A DNA stretch of 64,000 nt from Adiantum capillus-veneris (lineage: Eukaryota > Streptophyta > Polypodiopsida > Polypodiales > Pteridaceae): positions 53,480,768-53,544,767 of the forward strand of contig CM043944.1 in the NCBI GenBank assembly GCA_014529385.2. The letters are read 5' to 3'. Positions 21,354-31,045 of this stretch are shown here, piece after piece (position 1 is the stretch's first letter; each line of letters opens with the position of its first letter). Both the position numbers and the translations under genes were made by a program. The notes under the pieces were generated by a model. That model was not told where the DNA came from and searched no databases. It saw nothing but the letters and a program-made list of their open reading frames with translations.

Positions 21354-21413
21354 TACTAACGGCGCGCGGAGGTGTTTGTTGAGGTAAAAACGTGCTCCGC
21401 GCGCGCCTTTAGT
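21354..21413. repeat. GGCGCGCC hairpin unit D
   Basis: The left arm is TACTAACGGCGCGCGGAG and the right arm is CTCCGCGCGCGCCTTTAGTA, the longest stem of the four units. It sits about 160 bp upstream of the H3-like ATG. Confidence 0.75.
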
Positions 21414-21455
21414 AATGGGTTCTCTCTCTCTCTCTATTTAAATATGCTAAGCTAT

Positions 21456-21460
<5 letters not shown>

Positions 21461-21538
<78 letters not shown>
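21461..21538 (+). promoter_or_regulatory. (GA)n leader directly upstream of the H3-Ulp1-FCP1 gene
   Basis: About 78 bp of GA end 35 bp before the ATG at 21574. GAGA repeats in plant leaders can be bound by BBR/BPC factors. Any regulatory role here is inference. Confidence 0.4.
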
Positions 21539-21542
<4 letters not shown>

Positions 21543-21573
21543 GATTGAGACTCTTCTTTTGGTGTACAATGAG

Positions 21574-22056
21574 ATGGCTAGAACAAAAGCCACTGCAAGG
21601 AAGGCAGGCAAGGGACCAGGATTAGCATCTAAAGCAAGTAGCAGATCTGCAACCCCAAAGAAAAGACCTGGAAAACCAAATAAAATTCTGAAAGGGCCAA
21701 GGATGAAGAAGTTGCAAACCTGCATGGGACTTTTCAGAGAAATCAGAAAGGCACAGAAATGTGTAGATTTATGCATACCAAAGCTGCCCTTCCAGAGGAT
21801 GGTGAGGTCCATATGTGATGAAGCTACCTGGGGCACCAAAAGGTGGAAGGTGGTGGCATTAATGGCTCTACAGGAAGCAGCAGAGGACTTCCTACTGGAG
21901 TACTTCAGTGACATGACCATTGTTGCAGCCCATGCCCGCAGGGTTACTATAATGGACAAAGATAGTGAGACACTGAAAAGAATAAGGTGGAGGTATGACA
22001 AACTACTGGTCCCCAATGTCTGCAAGGATAAGAAAATGAGGGAAATTATGTTATAA
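21574..22056 (+). CDS. Histone H3-like domain with CENH3-like core
   Basis: 160 aa from ATG 21574 to TAA 22054. The tail begins [14 protein letters not shown], matching canonical H3 at R2, T3, K4, T6, A7, R8 and K9, with Q5 and S10 both replaced by Ala. The fold follows: [14 protein letters not shown] (alpha-N), [12 protein letters not shown] (alpha-1), a loop 1 one residue longer than canonical H3 ending KRW, then [15 protein letters not shown] (alpha-2), [17 protein letters not shown], and [10 protein letters not shown] (alpha-3). Trp in RW, the longer loop 1, AAED and HARRVT are features of plant CENH3. PFQRMVR and the tail are more like ordinary H3. It would form nucleosomes with H4 in the nucleus. 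It is much too divergent to be a normal H3. Confidence 0.88.
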   Translation: MARTKATARKAGKGPGLASKASSRSATPKKRPGKPNKILKGPRMKKLQTCMGLFREIRKAQKCVDLCIPKLPFQRMVRSICDEATWGTKRWKVVALMALQEAAEDFLLEYFSDMTIVAAHARRVTIMDKDSETLKRIRWRYDKLLVPNVCKDKKMREIML

Positions 22057-24355
22057 CCCCCGGAGCTAGTGCCACAACTCACAGTTGTAGATGTCACACA
22101 TGATGTGAATACAAGGGCAAGGGCAGAGACTATTGCTCGCCAAACAGAGGACATGAGGGAAGCAGAGCTTAAGGAGAAAGCAAAAGTAGCAGTGGAGTCC
22201 CAGAGGCAAACAGAGTGCAATGTGACCCTGTCCATAGAGGCAAGCAATCAAGAAACTCTACTTTCAATGAAGGATGGTTTGCTTGCAGAGATACCATTTG
22301 TAGATGGAGCCAGAAAGCTAGCTCTGGAAAAAGTGGACATTAATTTATTGCAGAATCCAGATGCTCAGATTTCACACACAATTATCTATGCTTGTCTTAA
22401 GTAAGTGTTACTATCTTGCTAGGTTTGAAAACTCAGATAATAGGTTTGCTAACTCAGGTAGAGTCTCTGCAGCCTGATCAAAAGTCAACTCCCACTGCAC
22501 ACTCACACAGAGGTGTTTCTTCTTGATCCACAAATGTCAGTGATTATTAGACAAAAGAACAGTCCATCTGGGACCTTTGAGAGATGGTTTCTCCACTGTG
22601 CTATGCTGGAAGTTACTGTGATCATCTTTCCATATGAGAACAACCATCACTGGAGTCTCATATGCCTTGATGTTGACCAACCAGCAGTGTGGGTGTTCAA
22701 TTCAATAAAAGGAACCCACCCTGAAATTAGGCTGTAAGTGTTTTGTATCAGAAAGTGTTTCTTATAGATATCCATGTAAATTTGAAGCCTCATGCTAACA
22801 TCTTGACATTGCTTTGTGCAGTTGTATAAAGAGGTTGTTGCTTGCCTATGGCAAGCTATGTGGAAGGTATGAACTATACAAGGCCCCAATCAAAGAAGTA
22901 CCTGTCCCAAATCAAATCGATGGAAATTCTTGCGGCTGGAGATGTCTTCTCCATGCAGAATATGTCCTGCAAAGCTACTTTGCATTAAAACCTTTCATGA
23001 CTAAGGTACCCATTTGGCAATGCATTCAGTTAGTTTTGGTTTAGTCTATAAAAGAATTCTCACCATGTGGTCTTTCAATTTTGCAGAGTGCTTTAAAAAA
23101 CTACACATATGATTATTTGCAAAGATACCGGGTAAGTTTAATACAACACCTGCTTACTATGTCTAGCCCTAGAGAGCTTGAAGATAGCGGCTTGGATGAG
23201 CGCACTATTGATCTTACAAAACATGACGTGCCACCACGACAAACCCCTACATCCGATACAGTGGAATCACAACGGGCCGAGGGGGTCATATCAGCAGAAG
23301 ATGAAAGAGCCGAGGATGAGGAAAGGTCAAATGAGCATATGGAAGGTGCTAAGGTACAACCAAAGGAGACAATGAAAGAGCCAAGTCAGCCAGTGGAGGA
23401 GCCAAAAGAGCCTATGGCTGAAACCCAAGATGAGGAAAGCAGGCCTATAGATGAGCAAAAGGATGTGGATGAGGAAAGCAGGCCTAGGGATGAGCAAAAT
23501 GATATGGATCAGGCAAGGATGTATGAGGCAAGCCGATCAACCGAGGGAGACGAAAAGACCTTGGAGGAAACCTTGAATGAGGCAGAAAGAGCCATGGGGG
23601 AGACCCCTGATGAAGATGTGAATGATGACTATGAAGATAAAGCGGAGGAGAGCAACAACGACATGAACACTACAGAGACCCAGTATGGACCCTTGCTACC
23701 TGTAGATACGGTTGTTCTGGTAATGTCTATTCAAGTATGGCAAAATATGTTCAGCTTCTAACTACTTATATGTACTTGTCAACTTATACAGAGGTTGATT
23801 ATCTTGGACGTCAATGGATTGCTGCTGATGCGGGTGCCTCTTGGTGACAGAGGACCCTTTGAGGATTTGCAAACGTTTTGGATGGGAACTTGTCGAGTCG
23901 TGGTTCGTCCAGGAACCAAGGAATTTATTCAGTTTCTTCTTCCGCGCTTCAGAGTTGCCATATGGTCTTCAATACAAAGGCAAAACTTGTCGCCACTAGT
24001 TGCAATAGTTTGTAGTGTATGCCACGCTCACACGTCAGATTTTGCCTTTTTGTATGATCAAAGAAAATGCGTTACCGTTGAGGGCCACTACCACCCTAAA
24101 AAACCACACTTACCTCTTTTGTACAAACCGTTTAGCCAAATCGGTGTACCCTTTGATGCAACTAATACACTACTAATTGATGATACTCCTGAAAAGGGAG
24201 AACTAAATCCGCCGGGAACAACTGTCTCACTACCTTCTTTCGAGAGGCATTCCTTCGATTTTTACCTTGAAGACATTCTGATTCCATACTTACAGAAATT
24301 GTATCTCAGTCCATTGTTCACGGACGAGTTTGTACTTTCTAATGAATTAAGATGA
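21574..24355 (+). CDS. Histone H3 (CENH3-like)-Ulp1-FCP1 fusion gene, five exons, one TAA after the H3 domain
   Basis: Exons by eye: 21574-22400, 22473-22733, 22822-23005, 23087-23719, 23792-24355. All junctions are GT-AG and phase-consistent, giving 822 codons with a single TAA at codon 161 (22054). Order of parts: H3 fold (1-160), charged linker, Ulp1/C48 protease (about 290-440), acidic linker of about 190 residues, FCP1/NIF HAD domain (C-terminal about 185 residues). Without the TAA it would be one chromatin-directed polypeptide. With it, the gene yields a 160-aa H3-like protein and an untranslated or separately initiated remainder. Either way the reading frame has stayed open for 660 codons past the stop, which suggests a recent nonsense change or deliberate readthrough. 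It lies between hairpin D and an (AT)n tract in the 16.4-kb unit. The exon model is inference; the domains are clear. Confidence 0.7.
22057..23150 (+). CDS. Ulp1/C48 cysteine protease domain of the fusion gene
   Basis: After a charged linker ([14 protein letters not shown]) the exons encode a C48 fold: [12 protein letters not shown], then [17 protein letters not shown] with the catalytic His (near 22645), VWVFNSIKG where the catalytic Asp would stand but Asn is found, and [20 protein letters not shown] with the oxyanion Gln and the catalytic Cys (22931). Ulp1 enzymes remove SUMO and occur as cargo in several eukaryotic DNA transposons. The His, Gln and Cys are kept; the Asn replacement is also seen in some family members and may lower activity. 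The exon boundaries at 22733/22822 and 23005/23087 give perfect continuity. Confidence 0.75.
23160..23719 (+). CDS. Acidic linker between Ulp1 and FCP1 domains
   Basis: About 190 residues dominated by Glu, Asp, Pro and Gln, with degenerate internal repeats ([13 protein letters not shown] and [13 protein letters not shown]). It is low-complexity and probably disordered. Acidic regions of this kind often contact histones, an attractive but unproven link to the H3 domain. Confidence 0.65.
23792..24355 (+). CDS. FCP1/NIF-like HAD phosphatase domain, C-terminal part of the fusion
   Basis: The exon starts after TTATACAG and encodes [12 protein letters not shown] (HAD motif I, with Asp-x-Asn in place of Asp-x-Asp), [20 protein letters not shown] then IWSS (motif II Ser), a Lys-containing KPFSQIGV, and [12 protein letters not shown] (motif III with paired Asp), then [12 protein letters not shown]. 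This is the plant FCP1-homology subfamily with LDxNGLL at motif I. FCP1-type enzymes dephosphorylate phospho-Ser/Thr, classically the RNA polymerase II tail. Loss of the second motif-I Asp makes catalysis doubtful, although this variant is common in the plant subfamily as I know it. It ends at TGA 24353. Confidence 0.78.
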   Translation, partial: RLIILDVNGLLLMRVPLGDRGPFEDLQTFWMGTCRVVVRPGTKEFIQFLLPRFRVAIWSSIQRQNLSPLVAIVCSVCHAHTSDFAFLYDQRKCVTVEGHYHPKKPHLPLLYKPFSQIGVPFDATNTLLIDDTPEKGELNPPGTTVSLPSFERHSFDFYLEDILIPYLQKLYLSPLFTDEFVLSNELR

Positions 24356-24386
24356 TTCTTCTATCATGTCTTTGTCTTGTCTAACA

Positions 24387-24542
<156 letters not shown>

Positions 24543-24661
24543 ACGTGGTAAAGAAATGTATTTCAAGCACACTTTTTCACAGGGCACAATTGAAAAATGA
24601 GCTCAATAAACTTCATGTCTTGAAAGTCATTTGTATACACTTGGGTTCACAAGAATATCTG

Positions 24662-26082
24662 TTACATTGACACTACTTCAACCCGACCATCCAACTCTTT
24701 GCACAAAATATCTTTTTCCCTTCGCCGCATCACCTTACGGCCAGCTAGGAAAAAGGAAAAATCTGATAGGTCCTTGTCCATTGACTCTTCAATGATGTCA
24801 TGCCGCAAATGCTGAAGACTGCATAGCTCCCTTATTGTAACCACCAATAGTAGGCCATGCTCTTTATCAATCACTTCCACATCCACAGCAGGATTATCTT
24901 CCAAACCTGCAGAAACCTGGTCCATAGGAATGTACTTACCGTTGAGCATTTGTGATCGCATATACCAAAACGAGAGTAACAGTGATTGGCTTGCAATCAT
25001 GTACTTGACAACTAGAGTATCAAGCGCGACCTCGCACTGTAAACCAATCTCTTCCTTTGCATACCATCCTTTGTCAAGAAGTTTGTCACAGGATGACTGC
25101 TGAAATGACTTGCACATGAACATAGTTTTTGTAACTCGGATGTTGTAGCTATGAAACAACTCTATGAAGAGTGCAACAGGACAGAAGTTTGCAATTCTAA
25201 CCAGTTTGGTAGGAATAGAGCTACGTAGAGACCTTTGTATATCCTTGTAGAGCTTACTTCGCATTGCCTCCACCATTGTTTCCTCGGGAACTGGCCAGCC
25301 CACAGTGTTCCAATCGGTTGGTAGAGGCACTTTCACCAACATGCCATTCTTATTCCCTGAGATGAGTTGGTAAAAGTGGTCATAAAAAAAGATTCCCTCA
25401 TCAGCCAGTCTTTTGCTGCTCCTCTCTGAGTATTGTAGAGAACCAATGTGGGCATGAACAACATGGAAGAGGCCTATTATGCACTCCACAGGCTCCCATT
25501 GCTCATAAGAAGAGGGATAAACATCTGCAATATATATAAGAAGAGTTAAACTAAGAGTATCAATAAGTACAAATGACAAATCTAATGTAATTGAGCTGTG
25601 AAGAATGGAGACATTACTCATAACAAGCGGGAGAAACATTGCAAAATATATAAGAAAAGTTATAATGAGAGTATCAGTAAGTTCACATGTCAAGAGTACT
25701 TACAATTGCAACGTGGTTGATGTATATCTGATACATTTCCACCGTTTGCTATCACCTCAGGATGGGTAAACACATGCTGAACAAGAACTTCCTTTACAGA
25801 TCTTTTGCCGATTTCAACTTTGAAATCCAACACTCTGGCCTTCCATGCTGAGCGGTAAACGTTGATACCACTAGACCTCTTGGGTCTTCTTGGTTGCATG
25901 AGGACCCATGAACCTTTGTTTATCCTTTTTCCAACCCATTGGTTCTCTGCACTTATTGAAGTTGGTATTGTAATTGAGGATATGCTACTACTTGGCCTTC
26001 TAGGCAAAGTGTAGTTGTTGGTTGTTGGTGTGAGAGACAGTAAACACCTGGAGCCTCTTGGGCGAGAAGACGTGGACGCCAT
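24662..26082 (-). CDS. Unknown intact two-exon gene next to the right TIR
   Basis: On the minus strand exon 1 is 26082-25704 and exon 2 is 25524-24662, joined across a 179-bp GTAAGT...TTGCAG intron in consistent phase, giving 413 aa without any stop. The N-terminus is Ser/Thr/Pro/Arg-rich and likely disordered (MASTSSRPRGSRC, LPRRPSSSISS). A basic patch QPRRPKRSSG looks like a nuclear signal. The C-terminal two thirds appear folded (QWEPVECIIGLFHVVHAHIG, LRSSIPTKLVRIANFCPVALF, CDKLLDKGWYAKEEIGLQCE) and end with RRREKDILCKELDG. I recognise no family. Its start, 320 bp inside the right TIR, mirrors the transposase-like gene at the left end, and it is the only multi-exon gene here with no lesion, so it may be a second transposition protein. 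Confidence 0.65.
25502..25695. repeat. Imperfect 79-bp duplication across the intron of the right-end gene
   Basis: Segments 25502-25580 and 25617-25695 share the pattern CTCATAA.AAG.GGGA.AAACAT..GCAA.ATATATAAG and following. The first copy includes the 3' splice site and start of exon 2; the second lies near the 5' end of the intron. The intron has thus copied the exon-2 acceptor region. Confidence 0.65.
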
Positions 26083-26403
26083 AGCTCTCAGAGAAAATCT
26101 TTAGTGGAGGGAGATTCACTTTGAAAGCATTCTAATGGAGGGAAAGTGTTTTAGAATTCCAATATCTTGTGCGGGCTTAATGGTCACCCTCCAGTACGTT
26201 AATGACCATAAGAGAATATCAGAAGTGGGACCACATGCAAGCACCTAAAAGCTCGGTAAAAGGAAGGAAATTACTATGCTACAATCCTAGATTCGTGAAA
26301 GTTTTATGCTATTTTCCTATTTTTTGAGTCTTTCCACGTACTTTCCTACGTAACGTAGCCTTCATGCTCATTGGACGCGCTCTATTTTTCTCTCTCTTCA
26401 TAT
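26083..26403 (-). promoter_or_regulatory. Right subterminal region, probable promoter of the right-end gene
   Basis: 321 bp between the right-end gene start and the TIR. TGGAGGG occurs at 26105 and 26136 and its complement at 26187, echoing the left end. No strong TATA box is visible. Confidence 0.35.
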
Positions 26404-26436
26404 GGCCCTCCAAATGACCTCTGAAATTTCCTAATG
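26404..26436 (-). repeat. Right terminal inverted repeat (33 bp)
   Basis: Begins GGCCCTCCAAATGACC and ends TTTCCTAATG, the reverse complement of 10073-10105 with one mismatch. Confidence 0.85.
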
Positions 26437-26559
26437 AGAGGATACATCACTGCTATCTTTGGAAGAGTTGGTAACTCATAACAAAGAAGAACCATGGTGA
26501 TGGGCCCACATGACCTCACATGCTAAATACTTCTTTAACTCAGATGATACCCACAGTGG

Positions 26560-27796
26560 ACATATATACATAGGAGATAGAACCCCTTATACTATTGCAG
26601 GGAAAGGAGACATACCGATTCAATTGGGCACATGACTTTGAAGAAAACTCTTGGCACTGTTCTCTTGGTATCATCCCTTACCAAGAATTTACTCTCAGTT
26701 GGAGCTATGACAAAGAAAGGCCTCAAAGTGGAGTTCGAAGGCAGACAATGCCATTAGAGACCCAAATAATTACTAAAAAGTGTTTTCCAAAGGGAAGAAG
26801 CACGAGACACACTTAAACTTGGAAGGAGCACTCTCAACATTTTCAACTTTTGATGGTGGACAATCAGCCCCTCTCACACCCACAAAGTTATGACATAAAA
26901 GGTATGGACATTTAAACTTCAATAATGTGTGTATGCTAAAGAGTCAAGGCATCATTTTGGGCATTCCAACCTTACAAAGGATTGTAAAAGTATGTGAAGC
27001 ATGTTGTCTAGGAAAGCATTCTAGAAGCAAATTTCCAAGGAGAAAAACTAGAGCATTTGGAACAATTGATTTTATCCATGCTAATGTGTCTGAATTAGCC
27101 CGCACTCCCTTAACTGGTGGGCACACTTATTATGTGAGTTTCATGGATAATTACTCAGATATACTTAGCTTTACTTCATTAAATCCAAGACTAAAGTATT
27201 TTAGATTTTCAAGCTTTTTCACTTGATGATTGAGAAGATGACATGTAGAAAGTTCAAATTTCTAAGGTCAAACAATAGAGGAAAGTTTTATTCAAAGAAT
27301 TCAATCAATATGTTTTTGAACATGGCATGAAAAGAAAACTCACTTTAGCCACACTCCCCAAAAAAATGGTGTAGCAAAAAAGAAGAACATGAAACTGTTT
27401 GAAGTAGCATGGTGCATGCTCAAAGACAAAAGACTTGGAAATAGCTTTTGGGATGAAGCTATCAACACTTCATGTTACTTGATGGATAGGTCTCCTACGA
27501 AGATCTTAAAGGGAACTATGCCTTTTGAAGCACTACACAAGGTAGATCCAAAGGCACATAATCTAAGAGTCTTTGTTTGCTTTGGCATTTTCTCATGTTC
27601 AAAATTCCAAGAGGAAGAAAGTTGATGACCAGTCAAGAAGATGCATACTTGTTCAATATAGCGATGTGAGAAAATCTTACAAGATATATGATCCAATCAA
27701 GAAAGAGTCATTCATCTCAAGATATGTCATGTTTGATGAGAATGCAAGATTCAATCCAAGATGTTCAATCCAAAATCTCCAAGGAAGTTTGAGATG
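26560..27796 (+). pseudogene. Copia 2 protease-integrase remnant
   Basis: Readable pieces: NVCMLKSQGIILGIP, CEACCLGKHSRSKFP (zinc-binding CxxC), SFMDNYSD, FWDEAINTSCYLMDRSPTKIL and YDPIKKESFISRYVMFDENA. Frameshifts lie near 27230, 27390 and 27620. It cannot encode a working integrase. Confidence 0.78.
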
Positions 27797-28071
27797 AAGG
27801 ACCTTGGTGAGCTACACATGTCTCTAGATTGAACAAGGGAGACATCTTTATCTCTTAGAAAAAGTACCTTCACTCTATTCTTGATAGGTTTGGAATGGTC
27901 AGCTCCAAAACAATTTCAACACCCATGGAGTCCACTCTTAAGCTCACCAAGGATGAGCATGGTGTTCCATTTGATGTTACTCTTTATAGGAAACTCATAG
28001 AATCTCTTATATACTTGACAATCATTGGGACTAACATTTTTTTTTTTGTAGTCCACTAACTTGCTCAATAC

Positions 28072-28674
28072 ATGCAAGCACCAAAGGTATCTCACTGGAA
28101 TATAGCCAAGACTCGGGTACTAAGGTACTTGAAAGGTACTCCCTCTTTAGGTATTCTATATGGAGGAGATATTCTCAATCTTCATGGATACAATGATTTA
28201 GATTATGCAAAAAAATTGGTGGATAGAAAGAGCATTAGTGGCAATTCTTTCTTTCTAGGTACTAGGGCTATTTCATGGAGCTCCAAGAAGCAAAACACCA
28301 TCAACCTTTCCTCAACTAAGGCTGAGTATAAAGCTCTTACTAAATCATCTTGGGAATCTATTTGATTGTAGATATGGTTGCATCAATTAGGTTTCTATAT
28401 AAGTGGACAACCTACACCTATTATGTGCTACAAAAGCTCAGTTGAAGCATTAACTAAGAACACATTGATGCATCAAAGAACCAAGAATATTGCAATTCAA
28501 GAGCATTTCATAAGGAAGGAAGTGCAAAGTGGAGCCATAGTCTCACATCATTGCCACATTAAGAAGAATGTTGTTGATATCTTCACTAAAGCTCTAGGGA
28601 AGGAGATTTTCTTCAAGCATAGATCAACACTTGGCATGATGGAGCTTCTATTAAGGCAAGGAGTTGAACAATAA
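28072..28674 (+). pseudogene. Copia 2 RNase H remnant
   Basis: Reads LRYLKGTPSLGILYGG, GYNDLDYAKKLVDRKSISG, then AISWSSKKQNTINLSSTKAEYKAL, a TGA at about 28363, then CYKSSVEALTKN and HIKKNVVDIFTKALGKE. The first catalytic Asp position survives as N/D-rich GYNDLDYA; the copy is dead. Confidence 0.8.
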
Positions 28675-28828
28675 GGTAAGACTCCACATGAAAGGTTGAG
28701 GAATAAGGGAAATCTTGTTTAGGAAGTCTCCAATTTCAGTATTAGATATTTTTTTTTTCAATTCTTGTTTAGTTTCTGGTCTTATAAGATTTCAGCTTGC
28801 TCATTATGCTTATGGACTTGAGGGAAGG

Positions 28829-29600
28829 TGTTAAAGTTTCAAGTCCAACACGTCTTCTTCAATAAGGCAGAAACAAAGGTTTGATGATATTCACATGGTA
28901 GGATGATGGCATGGTACCTAGCATGGTTCTTTGACATCATTTTGGATTTCCATGAATCTCTATATCATCAGCTATACACGTTGGAGAACTCTACAAAAAC
29001 CACCTAGAAGACAATTGAAAAGTACTTAAAGGTACAAGAAATTTCAGGAGGTCTACATGCATATTTGTAGGAGTAATACTAGCCACCTACATTAGTGATC
29101 TTGTGGAGAAATACAAAGAGAATTTTCTCTACTAAATATGGACTATAATATGATTGTAGGGTTTATCCAAATTCCACTCCCACCGCTTTTGGTGAAGGAG
29201 CCAAGGTTGGCCGCCTGTAGAGATGCAGGATGCACAAAGGAGCTAACATACCAACTTGGGAGCTACCTATCAGAAGATACATCCGTGACCTTCTCATGAA
29301 ATGTAAAGAAGTAATATTCCCCACATTATGGTGCACTGATAGTAGAGATAGCAGTGAAAATAGAGAGAGTGCTGAGAGACATTGTAAGGCATTATATTAT
29401 CTTGTATAGAGTGTTGTTAGGTGGGAAAACACATTCATCGTACTTGGGACCTTATCCTCTATCTTTTGTTCTAGGATCATTATTTAAATCTCTTAGAAGT
29501 ACATCTATAGTGTATCATAGGGACTTTACAGTACCCGTCAAGGTCTCGGGGGATTCACTCTATATACAAAACAGGATGCCACCTGCGAGCATACAACTTT
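28829..29600 (+). mobile_element. 3' LTR of copia remnant 2 (right edge uncertain)
   Basis: Starts TGTTAAAGTTTCAAG directly after the polypurine tract CTTGAGGGAAGG. AT-rich and without ORFs. No partner LTR is in the window, so the end is an estimate. Confidence 0.5.
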
Positions 29601-30775
29601 GATAAAACCCCTATATACGACTCATATTAGGGAATATGACCCCCCTTTCTACGCTTATACAAAAGTCAATGCAAAAAACTATCATACCCCTATCTTACAT
29701 ATAAAATTTAGGTCTCACATGATCTAACTAAGTAAAACTAGTCAAAGAGCATGTAGCATAGTGTCTGGAAATGTACTAAGGATCCACTTTTGTTGATAAC
29801 TAGATGTACCTTCAATGTGTCTTAGTTTGACTTTCAAACTATGTGCCCGTCGAGCCTGCACTCTAGCTATTCGTCCAATTTTGACCAATCTAAATTACTA
29901 ATAAAACATGGTTATAAAGTTGTGATAGGTTCTCCGTGTAAATTTGCAGCTATACAAACTCTTTATAGCTTTCATGCATTAGCAAATGAACTATAATAAC
30001 AAAACAAGCAATTGATACAAAGTACTATTGGTTCTTGCATGTATCTTGGTAGTTATTGACTCACAAGTTTGAGGGAAGACTCTTTTGGGAAGCCATGATT
30101 TTGAAACACAAAAACTTCCTCTCACTATTTCCTTTTCTCACCTCTCCCCCCCCCCCCCCCAACCGCCCCTAAATATGATACCCCCTCCCTTATTTTTAAG
30201 CTTAGGAGATAAGTTATTGAGGACCTACCCCTAAATTATACGCTTATCTAACTTGTAGAAAACCCCCCCTCCCCTGCACTTACATGGTGCGATAAGTTTT
30301 CCATGGTGAATCCCTCGGGGTCAAGGTACTCTACAATACCTTCCATAGATAGTAAAAGGTACGTGTTTGTGTACTTTAAATATCCACATTATATCTCATT
30401 GTAGTCCTCTAAATAATAAAGCTTTCCATAATATTATATCATTATCTCTCTCTTATTTGAGTTTTGTCCATCTCCCCCCTCTCTCTTCCCCTCATATATT
30501 TTCCACAAGAGCCATTTTCCTTAGCGATTCTTTTTTGTTCCTCCCAAGGAAGGAAGTAGGTAGAGTTTACCAATTGGCATAATTGAAACACTAGAGAAGT
30601 GCCATGCATCTAGTATGTTCCCCATATCCCATCATAGATTTTCTACCAAAGGTCATTCTCATCTTGTTCTACCTAATACTCCTCTCAAAGCAAGTCATGC
30701 ATCCAATATCTCTACTCAAAGTAGGTTTTTGAGCAGATCTAGACTTGTGTGAACCCAAAGCTTGATGTGAGAAAG
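29601..30775. other. Non-coding spacer with C-runs
   Basis: AT-rich sequence with homopolymer C tracts near 30147-30160 and 30265. I see no gene, RNA or element boundary. Confidence 0.5.
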
Positions 30776-31045
30776 AAGAGGAGTGACTATGAGACCTATA
30801 AGCTATCCTGCTAGAGGCTTAAGGAGAACAAGATTCCATGCGCAAGGGTGTATGGCCAGAGGTGGGGACAAAGGACTAGTCTCCTTAGTGGTTTGTGAAC
30901 TTTATTCTCGAAGAGGAGTGACTATGAGACCTATAAGCTATCCTGCTAGAGGCTTAAGGAGAACAAGATTCCATGCGCAAGGGTGTATGGCTAGGGGTGG
31001 GGACAAAGGGCTAGTCTCCGCAGTGGTTTGTGAACTTTATTCTCT
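30776..31045. repeat. 135-bp tandem duplication
   Basis: Two adjacent copies (30776-30910, 30911-31045) start AAGAGGAGTGACTATGAGAC and differ at only a handful of bases. The period is a multiple of three, so a 115-codon frame runs through both, but I recognise no protein in it. Confidence 0.9.

Larger units (their letters stand above)
26530..29600 (+). mobile_element. Ty1/copia remnant 2, internally deleted
   Basis: Plus-strand copia fragments in order: end of protease (IYIGDRTPYTIAGKGDI, about 26560), pre-integrase and integrase (26870-27800), a small RT tail (MKDLGELH, about 27790), RNase H (28072-28674), a polypurine tract (CTTGAGGGAAGG) and a 3' LTR from 28829 starting TGTTAAAG. Nearly the whole RT has been deleted at about 27790. 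gag, 5' LTR and primer site are absent. Many stops. Confidence 0.8.

Noticed and set aside
21574-22056. The H3-like ORF as the host's own CENH3 gene
   Set aside because: It is in frame with Ulp1/FCP1 coding sequence, lies inside TIRs, and departs at many core positions; still worth excluding by finding the host CENH3.
22401-22510. Alternative splicing with 22- or 36-bp introns and a small exon at 22423-22457
   Set aside because: Introns that short are not plausible in plants; a 72-bp intron (22401-22472) keeps the frame without them.
10273-24355. Direct assignment of the unit to the KDZ/Zisupton superfamily because of Ulp1 cargo
   Set aside because: The transposase wording does not let me confirm that superfamily; Ulp1 genes ride in several unrelated transposon groups.
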